Assembly: GCA_965208605.1 (NCBI GenBank)
Contig: OZ242345.1
Coordinates: forward strand, 2,542,001-2,606,000
Length of the DNA stretch: 64,000 nt
Direction of reading: 5' to 3'
Origin: UBA9659 sp965208605
Lineage (GTDB): Bacteria; Pseudomonadota; Gammaproteobacteria; Pseudomonadales; Azotimanducaceae
Position numbers and translations under genes: made by a program. Below, piece after piece: positions 33,963 through 41,886 of the stretch. Position 1 is the first letter of the stretch. Each line of letters starts with the position of its first letter. The notes beneath the pieces were generated by a model, which worked only from the letters and a program-made list of their open reading frames with translations, had not been told where the DNA came from and did not search any database.

Positions 33963-35298
33963 CGTCCTCAGCCTCGTTGAGTTGGTAGATGCGGGCTATG
34001 ACATCTAGTAGGGCTTGTTGTTTATCTGCTGCCGCCGTTTTCAAGGCGACACTAGGCGGGTGCATTATCTTGTTGACCAGTTGATTAGCAAGCTTGCGGA
34101 GCACCTCGGCGGGTGCCTCACCTCGGTCCAGGCGAGCCAGTGCCTGCTGCAGTGCTTGTTGTTTGATCTCCTCATGCAACTGGCGAAACTGCACCAGGGT
34201 CTGATGCTCTTTTTGGGTTTCCTGACGAGACTTGAAGTGCTTTGCTGCCGCTAAGACGATGGCTTCCGCTGCCTCGGCAGCTTCCTGACGATGATGCTTA
34301 TTGTGCTGGATGATGTCCTGCAGGTCGTCAATGCTGTAAAGGTACACATCTTTCAGCCGGGCAACCTCGGGCTCTATGTCCCGGGGCACCGCCAGATCCA
34401 CCATCAGCATCGGCTGGTGCTTGCGGCTACGGAGTGCTCTTTCCAGGGCGCCCTTCCCCAGGAGGGGTAGGGGTGATGCTGTAGAGGTGATGACGATATC
34501 AGCACTTTTTAATGCTTCATGGAGGGACTGCAAGTCAATCGCTTTGGTTTTTATAATAGAGGTTTTTATAATAGAGTTTTTGATAACAGAGTCTTCAACA
34601 GCCTGCTTTTTAATATCTTGCTTTTTAATATCCTGGACGAGTTGCTTGGCTTTCCAGAGGGTACGATTGGCAATGGTGATGCCGCGGACCCCCGCCTGAT
34701 GCAGATGCCGGCTCAGTGACCGTATAGTGTCTCCCGCGCCGATCAATAACACCCGGCATTGCCCCAGGTCAGTGAAGAGTTGCTGCGCAAGGGTCACGGC
34801 TATTGCCGCCATGGACACCGAACTTTCGCCTATGGCGGTGTCGGTACGCACCTGCTTGGCAATACGAAATGCCGTCTGGGAAAGATGTTCCAGCTCAGGA
34901 CCCAGGGTGCCGAATTGCTTCGCCTGCTCAAAGCAGTGTTTGAACTGCCCGAGTATCTCAGGCTCACCGGTGACCATGGAATCCAGACCGCAGGCAACCC
35001 TCAGGCTATGTCGCAGGGCATCTTTGCCGGTTTTGACATAGAGGGCTGGTGCCAGGTCGTGCATGTCCAGCTGTTGATAGTCGGCTAACCAGGTCTTGAT
35101 AGGGTCGCTCTCATGCCGGGCTGAGATGGCGATAATCTCAGTTCTGTTGCAGGTGGATAGAATAGCCGCCTCGGCAAGCCCCGTCTGCGCCAGCAGATGA
35201 TTGAGTGCTTCCTCCAATCGCTCCGGGGTGAAGGCAAGCTTTTCCCGGAGCGGAAGGAGGGCAGTCTTGTGATTGATACCCACAATAAGCAGATTCAT
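33955..35298 (-). CDS. hemA: Glutamyl-tRNA reductase
   Basis: First committed step of C5-pathway heme synthesis. 447 residues: catalytic domain with Cys50 (STCNRTEI), NADPH domain with VLLIGAGDTIRSLSRHL, TITSTASPLPLLG-like segment (ITSTASPLPLLGK) and DLAVPRDIEPE, and the C-terminal dimerisation helix. In the NADPH domain, after NRTLWKAKQLVQ, an insertion of about 25 residues rich in I and K (DIKKQ and SIIKT repeats) is encoded by two 15-bp tandem repeats (34546-34634). E. coli HemA is shorter here. Heads the hemA-prfA-prmC-moeB operon. Confidence 0.95.
   Translation of the reverse strand: MNLLIVGINHKTALLPLREKLAFTPERLEEALNHLLAQTGLAEAAILSTCNRTEIIAISARHESDPIKTWLADYQQLDMHDLAPALYVKTGKDALRHSLRVACGLDSMVTGEPEILGQFKHCFEQAKQFGTLGPELEHLSQTAFRIAKQVRTDTAIGESSVSMAAIAVTLAQQLFTDLGQCRVLLIGAGDTIRSLSRHLHQAGVRGITIANRTLWKAKQLVQDIKKQDIKKQAVEDSVIKNSIIKTSIIKTKAIDLQSLHEALKSADIVITSTASPLPLLGKGALERALRSRKHQPMLMVDLAVPRDIEPEVARLKDVYLYSIDDLQDIIQHNKHHRQEAAEAAEAIVLAAAKHFKSRQETQKEHQTLVQFRQLHEEIKQQALQQALARLDRGEAPAEVLRKLANQLVNKIMHPPSVALKTAAADKQQALLDVIARIYQLNEAEDGE
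34546..34634. repeat. Two 15-bp tandem repeats inside hemA
   Basis: Three units of GGTTTTTATAATAGA type (34546-34590) and two of GCTTTTTAATATCTT type (34605-34634), both in frame. Confidence 0.92.
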
Positions 35299-35339
35299 AT
35301 CAATGAGTGTCTCGTCCTGCGGCTAGTCGTTGGAGTGGC

Positions 35340-35430
35340 GGTGATAAAAAGGCTGTTATAAAAAGGTTGCTCAAGGCTGTTATATAAAGGCGGCTCAAGG
35401 CTGTTATAAAAAAGCGGCTCAAGGCTGTGC
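35340..35430. repeat. Intergenic tandem repeat between hemA and TPR gene
   Basis: About four imperfect copies of a GGCTGTTATAAAAAGGCGGC / TCAAGGCTGTTATA unit in the divergent gap, with a repeated TATAAA-like core that could supply several -10 elements. The 285-base gap otherwise holds nothing recognised. Confidence 0.75.
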
Positions 35431-35583
35431 TAAGCAGACCCGGCCTGCTCTCAACTCTGGTTGGTACTGCTCTGGCTGGTACACTTGCCATGGGGAGTCT
35501 ATTCTACCCTGCTAGACCTATACATAAGTGACAATTTAGAAGCGCAGTCAGAAGACAACTTAGAAGGGAAGGAAGTGTACGCC

Positions 35584-37389
35584 ATGTTGAGCAGAGGACT
35601 GAGGAAGATGACGTTAGCCGGTAGCCAGGCAGAGCGGATGCACCGGCAAGGCTATGGCATGTTGCTGGTCATGACCTGCTTGCTGAGCGGCACCGGCTGT
35701 CGTTCAACAGCAATATCCGATGCCAGCCAGCCGCCATCCAAGGTGGCCATTGCTACTTCTGAACAGGCTGCTTCTGAAAAGGCTACTTCTGAAGGGGCTA
35801 CTGCTGAAGAGTCTGCTTCTGAAGAGTCTGCTTCTGAAGTGTCTGCGACCTACCCCGTAGCCCCCTTTGAAGAGGAGGTGCTGTATCAACTGCTGGTCGC
35901 TGAGGTAGCCGGTCATAGGCACAATTATCAGCAAGCATTACAGCACTATGTCGCGGTTACCCGGGCAACCCGGGACCCGAACGTGGCTGCCCGAGCGACC
36001 AGCCTGGCACTTTATATGCAAGAGCTGGACGTCGCCTTGGAAACTGCCATGATCTGGGCGGCAACAGACCCGGCCCATTTTGACATCCGCCATTTTGAAC
36101 GGCTTGTCCGGCATAGCAGCACCCCTTCCCAGAAGCAATCTCTGCTAGAAGGTCTGTCCAGAGTCTTGGCACAGCAACCCGAAGCGCCCGACCTGCTGTT
36201 TTTTAAAGCTGCCCTGCTTACTCAGACGGGGGCTTATGAAGAATCCCTTGCCTTGGCCGGGCAGTTGCTTGAAGCATCAGACCAGCGGCGGCTCTTCGTC
36301 TTGCAAGTCAGCAACCTGAAACATCTGGGCCGGCAAGAGGACGCCAGGTCCCTGCTGGAAACTACCCTCCAAGCCCGCCCGGAGGACTCTTGGCTACTGC
36401 TGACTCTGGCGCGACTGCTGCACGAAGAGGGGGAACTAGATGCCGCGCGTGAGCAGTACCTCTTGGCATTGGAAGGCGCCGGCAATGATGGCGACATACT
36501 GCTGGCACTGGCATTGCTTGCCATAGAAGAGGCGCAGGATGAGGATGCCAAGCGGCATCTGCAGCGGCTCCTGAGATGGGAACACCGTCAAGAGGAAGCA
36601 CATTATTACCTCGGGGTTATTGCCGAGCGGCAGTCGGACCAAGCGACCGCCCTGGCAACCTATAAGCAGGTGCGCCAGAGTCGGGTCTTCCCCCTTGCTC
36701 AGGCAAGAATAGCCAGCCTGCTCGCGGCGGATAACCAGTTGCCTGGGGCCAGAGCACATCTGGCGCAGGTCGCCAGGGAGCATCCTGAGCTCTACATCCG
36801 CATGACTATCCTGGAGGCGCAACTACTGGCCGCCCAACTATTGGTAGTACAAGAAGCCGAGCAGCCGGCACTTGAGCAAGAGGTCTTCCAGTTATTGGAC
36901 CGGGCATTGGAGAAGACGGCAGGTCAAGTACCCCAGCAGGTTGAATTGCTTTACATCCGCGCCATGCTGGAGCAGAGATTTGGGCATCTGGATATTTTTG
37001 AAACTAACCTGCGACAACTGCTCGCCCTGGAGCCGACGCATGCTGAGGCACTGAACGCGCTGGGATATACCCTCACGGATCAGACTGAGCGGCATGCAGA
37101 AGCGTTGCTACTCATTGAGCAAGCACTGGCATTAAAACCAGAAGAAGCCGCATTTATTGATAGCCTCGGTTGGGTCCAGTACCGATTGCAAAATTATGAC
37201 GTCGCGGTACAACATTTACGGCAAGCCTATGCCTTGTTTCCCAATGATGAGATCGCTGCTCATCTGGGGGAAGTCCTCTGGACGATCGGCGCCCAGACAG
37301 AGGCAAAAGCCATCTGGGATAAGGCCCTTGAGATGAGCCCTGAGAGCGAGATTCTACGTGCTGTCATACAACGGTTTCTAGCGCCATGA
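35584..37389 (+). CDS. Tetratricopeptide-repeat protein
   Basis: 601 residues from ATG 35584 (AAGGAAG upstream). An N-terminal hydrophobic segment MLLVMTCLLSGTGC resembles a lipoprotein signal with an imperfect lipobox. It is followed by an alanine/serine/glutamate linker coded by six 15-bp repeats (35752-35841). The rest is a TPR solenoid with A/G-Y pairs typical of TPR helices (HNYQQALQHYVAVTRATRD, ALNALGYTLTDQTERHAEALLLIEQALALKPE, SLGWVQYRLQNYDVAVQHLRQAYALFP). The gene occupies the place of the uncharacterised TPR gene between hemA and lolB in Pseudomonas. Probable role in outer-membrane lipoprotein or envelope assembly is only inferred from lolB. Confidence 0.85.
   Translation: MLSRGLRKMTLAGSQAERMHRQGYGMLLVMTCLLSGTGCRSTAISDASQPPSKVAIATSEQAASEKATSEGATAEESASEESASEVSATYPVAPFEEEVLYQLLVAEVAGHRHNYQQALQHYVAVTRATRDPNVAARATSLALYMQELDVALETAMIWAATDPAHFDIRHFERLVRHSSTPSQKQSLLEGLSRVLAQQPEAPDLLFFKAALLTQTGAYEESLALAGQLLEASDQRRLFVLQVSNLKHLGRQEDARSLLETTLQARPEDSWLLLTLARLLHEEGELDAAREQYLLALEGAGNDGDILLALALLAIEEAQDEDAKRHLQRLLRWEHRQEEAHYYLGVIAERQSDQATALATYKQVRQSRVFPLAQARIASLLAADNQLPGARAHLAQVAREHPELYIRMTILEAQLLAAQLLVVQEAEQPALEQEVFQLLDRALEKTAGQVPQQVELLYIRAMLEQRFGHLDIFETNLRQLLALEPTHAEALNALGYTLTDQTERHAEALLLIEQALALKPEEAAFIDSLGWVQYRLQNYDVAVQHLRQAYALFPNDEIAAHLGEVLWTIGAQTEAKAIWDKALEMSPESEILRAVIQRFLAP
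35752..35841. repeat. 15-bp tandem repeat in TPR gene
   Basis: Six 15-bp units of the form GCTACTTCTGAANNG, encoding (A/S)(T/A)SE(x) pentapeptides. Confidence 0.93.
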
Positions 37390-37988
37390 CTTCTAGAGCC
37401 ATGCCTTCTAGAATCATGGGTTGTTGCTTGCTGGTCGTCCTGTCTGGATGCGTGACCCATCGGTCCGCGCCCGATACTAGCGGCGCATCGGGTTGGCGAT
37501 TAGCCGGTAAGGTCGCCATCAAAACCGACCAGGCGAGCCGCCTTTTGAGTATTGATTGGCGTCAGCAGGAGGCTCAGGGGAGGCTGGTCTTGTCTGGACC
37601 CCTGGGTATAGATGTCGCAATAATAGAGATGCAGGGTGCTCTGTTGACGGTCACCGCCGGCCGGAAGGTCTATACCTATACAGAGGAGCGCGCCACCATA
37701 GCGATTAAAGGACTAGGGGAAATAACACTGCCCTGGCGCGCGTTCACCCAGTGGCTGGGTGCCCTGGCAAACATCCGTCCGGGCAACGCAACTATTGCTA
37801 CAACCGTACCTGCTACAACCACACCTGCTACAACCCTGCCCGCAACCCCGCTCGTAACGACTAGAGTCACTGATGGCTGGCAGTTGCAACTCTTGCAAGG
37901 GGACGCGAGGGGTCCGCGTCTGGTAGAGTTCACCCATCCCCGCGTCACCCTGAGACTCAAAATCACCGCCTGGTCAGGACCCGACTGA
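37386..37988 (+). CDS. lolB: Outer-membrane lipoprotein LolB
   Basis: Receives lipoproteins from LolA and inserts them in the outer membrane. 200 residues; lipoprotein signal with lipobox LSGC (Cys22), then the LolB core SGWRLAGKVAIKTDQASRLLSIDWRQ and FTHPRVTLRLKITAW near the end. Between strands there is a Thr/Ala/Pro insertion (TTVPATTTPATTLPATP) coded by a 15-bp repeat (37797-37841). The ATG overlaps the TPR stop (ATGA). ispE, the usual next gene, is missing. Confidence 0.88.
   Translation: MTSRAMPSRIMGCCLLVVLSGCVTHRSAPDTSGASGWRLAGKVAIKTDQASRLLSIDWRQQEAQGRLVLSGPLGIDVAIIEMQGALLTVTAGRKVYTYTEERATIAIKGLGEITLPWRAFTQWLGALANIRPGNATIATTVPATTTPATTLPATPLVTTRVTDGWQLQLLQGDARGPRLVEFTHPRVTLRLKITAWSGPD
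37797..37841. repeat. 15-bp tandem repeat in lolB
   Basis: Three units of GCTACAACCRTACCT type plus a degenerate fourth. Confidence 0.92.
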
Positions 37989-38012
37989 GCAGATACAAAT
38001 TGGGTTTGGGGA

Positions 38013-38089
38013 TGGCCCGCCCGGAGAGATTCGAACTCCCGACACCCAGGTTCGAAGCCTGGTGCTCTATCCAGCTGAGCTACGAGCGG
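38013..38089 (-). tRNA. tRNA-Arg(UCG)
   Basis: 77 nt with encoded CCA. Acceptor CCGCTCG/CGGGCGG, D arm GTAGCTCAGCTGGATAGAGC, anticodon stem CCAGG/CCTGG with loop CTTCGAA (anticodon TCG, reading CGA), T arm GGGAGTTCGAATCTCTC, discriminator G. Confidence 0.95.
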
Positions 38090-38236
38090 TTTAGGTGACA
38101 CGCCTGCCAAGCAGATTGCAGTCTAACCAAGACCCCTAAGGACTGCAAAGGTCAGCCGCGGCTCAGCAGAACAAACACAAGGGGGGGCTTTGTCATTCAT
38201 CTTGTCTGGGTTAGTATAAAAACTAGGAGATGACTG

Positions 38237-38836
38237 ATGAGTCTGAGAATTTTGCGACTAAATACCGCGGGTTTACCGGTGGACTGGCTGAACTGGCAGG
38301 AAGCTGTCTGCCTGCACGCCCGGGAACTGGTCAGCTGGACCTACGGCGAAGAGGTGATGCGGGTGCGCGGCGGTCATTCAAAACTGACCGGCGAGCAAAC
38401 GATACTTAACCTGAGCAGTATTATTGCATGCAAGGGTAAGGTCTATGACAAGGTGAGTCGGGAACCACCGCTCACTAATCAAGCATTATTCCGCCGAGAC
38501 CGAAATACCTGTCTCTACTGTGGCAATCACTTCAAGGCAACTGCATTGAGTCGGGATCATGTTGTTCCCATGTCAAGAGGTGGTCAAGACAAGTGGACGA
38601 ATGTCGTTACCGCCTGCCGGCGATGCAACACCAGGAAGGGCAATCTCACCCTTGAGGAAGCTAATACCGAGTTACTTGCCTTGCCTTATTGTCCCAACCA
38701 TGCGGAATATCTTGCCCTGTCTCACAGCGGGCGTATTCTGGGGGATCAGATGCTATTCCTGCGCAAGCAGTTTTCCGCCAACAGCCGCCTGCTTGAAGAC
38801 GGACTAGACAACCCAGAGGTTAGCCTGTTGCACTAA
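38237..38836 (+). CDS. HNH endonuclease
   Basis: A 199-residue protein with an HNH nuclease domain: CLYCGNHF, SRDHVVPMSRGGQDKWTNVVTACRRCN provide the two zinc CxxC pairs and the His-Asn-His metal site. The flanks (LRLNTAGLPVDWLNWQEAV at the N-terminus, ALPYCPNHAEYLAL after the nuclease) match the stand-alone HNH group common in marine and soil proteobacteria. The biological role of that group is not known. It sits alone between two tRNA genes, with AGGAGATGACTG upstream of the start. Confidence 0.87.
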   Translation: MSLRILRLNTAGLPVDWLNWQEAVCLHARELVSWTYGEEVMRVRGGHSKLTGEQTILNLSSIIACKGKVYDKVSREPPLTNQALFRRDRNTCLYCGNHFKATALSRDHVVPMSRGGQDKWTNVVTACRRCNTRKGNLTLEEANTELLALPYCPNHAEYLALSHSGRILGDQMLFLRKQFSANSRLLEDGLDNPEVSLLH

Positions 38837-38893
38837 AACTGCCATCTACTTGACGCAAGGCAGTGTCCCCCATAAAATCCGCGCCTTCCAATT

Positions 38894-38969
<76 letters not shown>

Positions 38970-39129
38970 CCAGCCTGATACTGCTATTTTAAAACCACCC
39001 AAACGTCCAACAAATAGCATGAAAGTTTGCGCTCTCTATTTGCCCTCTCTATAGGTAAACTGCTGATATAAAGCACGTTACTAATAAAATGCTCATAGAG
39101 CCTGATGAGCTTGAACTGGAGGACCTGCC

Positions 39130-40215
39130 ATGGCAAAGACTGAAGATTACAAGTTGGGCGAATTCACCTTCCCTCGTGGCTGGTTCATGATCGCCGACGC
39201 CGAAGAGTTGCAAAGCGAGGCACTTGCTCTCGAGTTTTTTGGTCGTGAGTTTGTACTCTATCGTGGTGAAACGGGACGAGTGGTACTGCTGGATGCCTAC
39301 TGCGCACATATGGGTAGCCACCTCGCTAAGAACGCCACCTCTTTTGTGGTGATGGATGGGCAGATTGAAGGCGATTCTATTCGTTGCCCCTACCACGCTT
39401 GGCGTTATGGCCCGGACGGGAAGTGTGACGATATTCCCTATCACGACGGTCCCATTCCCGAAGCTGCGTGTATTAAATCCTGGCCGGTTGAGGAAAAATA
39501 TGGATGTATTTTCGTCTGGCATGATCCGGAAGGGGGTGCTCCTGACTATGAGTTACCTAATGTGCCTGAATGGGATGACCCTGCTTGGGTCCGTTGGAAG
39601 ATTGATCATCTGGGCGTGCTGGACACCCACCCTCGAGAAATCATTGACAATATTGCCGACATTGCCCACCTGGGACCCATACATGGTTCAACTCTGGAAT
39701 ATTTTGAGAGTGAGTTTCGCGGGCATCTTGCTATTCAGCGGCAGGGTGGTGGGCACAAGACATTGGTGACCGGTGATGCGCTTTTGGAGACGGATACCTG
39801 GTACACAGGCCCCGGCGTCCTCATGTCAACTCTCAAGGGTTTGTATGACGCGCTGATACTGATTACCCATACGCCGATTGCCGATGGGCGGGTGAAGGTA
39901 TGGCATGCACTCTTGGTTAAAAGTAACAGTGAAAAGGCAACGGCTGCAGACATTGAGATGGCGCGCGGCTTTCAAGCCGCGAGTTGTCAGGCATTTCAAC
40001 AGGATTTTGATGTCTGGGCAGCCAAAAGACCGGCCGTGCAGATTCTTCAACTTAAAAACGATGGACCCTTCCACAAGGCACATCAATGGTATCGGCAGTT
40101 CTACAACCCCCGGGCTCAGGCCGCGGACTGGCAAAGCAAGGCCGACGGTGTGTATACCGTTAAATGGATGCCTGGCTTGCCCGAAGAGGTTGCGGCAGAA
40201 GGACACCGCTACTAG
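39130..40215 (+). CDS. kshA: Rieske oxygenase, 3-ketosteroid 9-alpha-hydroxylase (KshA) type
   Basis: 361 residues. The Rieske [2Fe-2S] site is Cys58-x-His60 and Cys86-x2-His89 (YCAHMGSHL, RCPYHAWRYG). The catalytic domain carries DNIADIAHLGPIHGSTLEYF with iron ligands His180 and His185, aligning with the DNVTDMAHF..H segment of mycobacterial KshA, and HQWYRQFYNP aligns with RWYEQFY. KshA hydroxylates C9 of 3-ketosteroids; with Delta1-dehydrogenation this opens ring B. The related cholesterol 7-desaturases are an alternative. It needs a reductase (KshB), not seen here. GAGGACC precedes the ATG. First gene of the catabolic region. Confidence 0.8.
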   Translation: MAKTEDYKLGEFTFPRGWFMIADAEELQSEALALEFFGREFVLYRGETGRVVLLDAYCAHMGSHLAKNATSFVVMDGQIEGDSIRCPYHAWRYGPDGKCDDIPYHDGPIPEAACIKSWPVEEKYGCIFVWHDPEGGAPDYELPNVPEWDDPAWVRWKIDHLGVLDTHPREIIDNIADIAHLGPIHGSTLEYFESEFRGHLAIQRQGGGHKTLVTGDALLETDTWYTGPGVLMSTLKGLYDALILITHTPIADGRVKVWHALLVKSNSEKATAADIEMARGFQAASCQAFQQDFDVWAAKRPAVQILQLKNDGPFHKAHQWYRQFYNPRAQAADWQSKADGVYTVKWMPGLPEEVAAEGHRY

Positions 40216-40254
40216 TTTATTAAGAGAGGTTCATTACGCCTCCGCTTGTGCTCT

Positions 40255-40380
40255 TGTCCGCTCGACGCTTCCGCGCCGCCATCCTCGAGCTTGCTCGGGG
40301 AACCAGAGGAACAAAGGCAACCGCTTTGATATTCCCGCTACACATCAACGGGGGCAGTCGGTGAGTTGTGCTTTCGTGAA
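40255..40380. repeat. Dispersed repeat copy between kshA and the ATPase gene
   Basis: The 366-base gap contains a CCTCGAGCTTGCTCGGGGAA variant (40282-40301), CAGAGGAACAAAGGCAACCG, then TTGATATTCCCGCTACACAT and CAGTCGGTGAGTTGTGCTTT. The last parts match the reverse complement of the stretch before 12190, showing the repeat extends well beyond its common core. The rest (40381-40581) has no recognisable gene. Confidence 0.7.
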
Positions 40381-40581
40381 AGGACTGGGTGGAATAAACT
40401 CTGTACCGCTCAACTTCTGGATTCCCCCCGAACCCGGTTGACCCCGCTCCTTTCAGGCGGCTTGCGCCGCCAGTAAAACCCACGCCCCGGGCACGCCACC
40501 GGATTCATCACCTGAGTGTTTACTTTTCCCGGAAATGAAGTAACCTTGAAATATCAGCGACTATCGCAGAGATTTCAAGGC

Positions 40582-41733
40582 ATGATCAATCGTGAACGTC
40601 ACATAAAAGCCCTGCTCAGGCAACTGGCCTCGTTTGAGGTAACGGCCATTCTGGGGCCGCGTCAGGTAGGCAAAACGACGCTGGCCCGGCAGGTGGGCAA
40701 GGCATACCGGAAGCCTTACCATCATTTCGACCTGGAAGACCCGGTGGATTTGAACCGTTTACAGGCGGACGCCAACCTGGCATTGCGGGGGCTGAAGGGG
40801 CTGGTGGTGATTGATGAAATTCAGCGTATGCCGGGCCTCTTTCCCCTGCTCAGGGTTCTGGCAGACAGACGCCCGAGGCCCGCGAGATTTTTGGTGCTCG
40901 GCAGTGCTTCTCCGGACCTGTTGAAGCAGGGCTCCGAGTCTCTGGCCGGCAGAATCTCCTACCAGGAGTTGACCGGTTTTGCCCTCGATGAAATTGGTGC
41001 CGGGAACCTGCCCGCACGATGGCTGCGTGGCGGCTTTCCCGATGCATATCTTTCCAGAAGTCACAGGGCTACATTTGTTTGGCTGGAGAATTTTGCCAGA
41101 ACTTTTCTGGAAAGGGATCTGCCGCAACTCGGATTCAGAACATCCGGTACGACGTTGAGGCGCTTCTGGACCATGCTGGCCCATTGGCAGGGGCAGGTGT
41201 GGAACTCATCGGAGTTTGCCAAGTCATTCGGGGTGGCGGATACCACCATCCGCCGCTATCTGGATATTCTCACCGATGCGCTGGTGGTAAGGCAATTGCA
41301 GCCCTGGCATGAAAATATCAACAAGCGCCAGGTCAAGGCGCCGAAGATTTATATTCGGGACACAGGGTTGCTGCATTGTTTGTTGCGCATCAACGATATG
41401 AAGGCTCTGGACACCCACCCCAAGATGGGCGCTTCCTGGGAAGGTCTGCTGATCGAACTTGTCCGGGAACAACTCGACCTTCGAGAGGCTTATTTCTGGG
41501 CGACCCACAGCGGCGCGGAGTTGGACCTGCTGGCGATGAAAGGCGGCAAACGCATCGGCGTGGAGATAAAACGCACCACAACACCGTCAATATCAAAATC
41601 CATGCACCAGGCCATGCAGGACTTGCGACTCGACAAGCTCGTCATAGTTCATGCCGGTTCAGACTCCTATGCGCTGGAGAAGAAAGTCACGGCGGTTGCG
41701 GCGGCGCGTCTGCTGGATGATTTGAAGTTGTAA
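40582..41733 (+). CDS. ATP-binding protein (AAA domain plus DUF4143)
   Basis: 383 residues from ATG 40582. Walker A GPRQVGKT (25-32), Walker B LVVIDEIQRMPGLFPLLR, sensor region FLVLGSASPDLL, and a C-terminal DUF4143 region with the restriction-endonuclease-like ELDLLAMKGGKRIGVEIKRT. Proteins of this class are common in accessory regions, often near toxin-antitoxin genes; their job is unknown. The GC-rich codon use differs somewhat from flanking genes and dispersed repeats lie on both sides, so transfer is plausible. CAAGG lies just before the start; the frame is open 22 codons further upstream. Confidence 0.85.
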   Translation: MINRERHIKALLRQLASFEVTAILGPRQVGKTTLARQVGKAYRKPYHHFDLEDPVDLNRLQADANLALRGLKGLVVIDEIQRMPGLFPLLRVLADRRPRPARFLVLGSASPDLLKQGSESLAGRISYQELTGFALDEIGAGNLPARWLRGGFPDAYLSRSHRATFVWLENFARTFLERDLPQLGFRTSGTTLRRFWTMLAHWQGQVWNSSEFAKSFGVADTTIRRYLDILTDALVVRQLQPWHENINKRQVKAPKIYIRDTGLLHCLLRINDMKALDTHPKMGASWEGLLIELVREQLDLREAYFWATHSGAELDLLAMKGGKRIGVEIKRTTTPSISKSMHQAMQDLRLDKLVIVHAGSDSYALEKKVTAVAAARLLDDLKL

Positions 41734-41744
41734 GGCCAGCAGGC

Positions 41745-41880
41745 GGGGCTTGCCCTCTTGCCGTCATCCTCGCCCCCTGACGCTTCCGCGCCGTCACCCT
41801 CTCGGCCCCACGCCGTCATCCTCGAGCTTGCTCGGGGATGACGGCGCGGGGCGCCGTAAGCCGCCACTCTGGGTTCAGTG
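41745..41880. repeat. Dispersed repeat fragments
   Basis: CGTCATCCTCGAGCTTGCTC (41813-41832), then GGGGATGACGGCGCGGGGCG and CCGTAAGCCGCCACTCTGGG, the reverse complement of the CGGCTTACGGCGCCCCGCG unit. Lies between convergent genes. Confidence 0.7.
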
Positions 41881-41886
41881 GGAATC

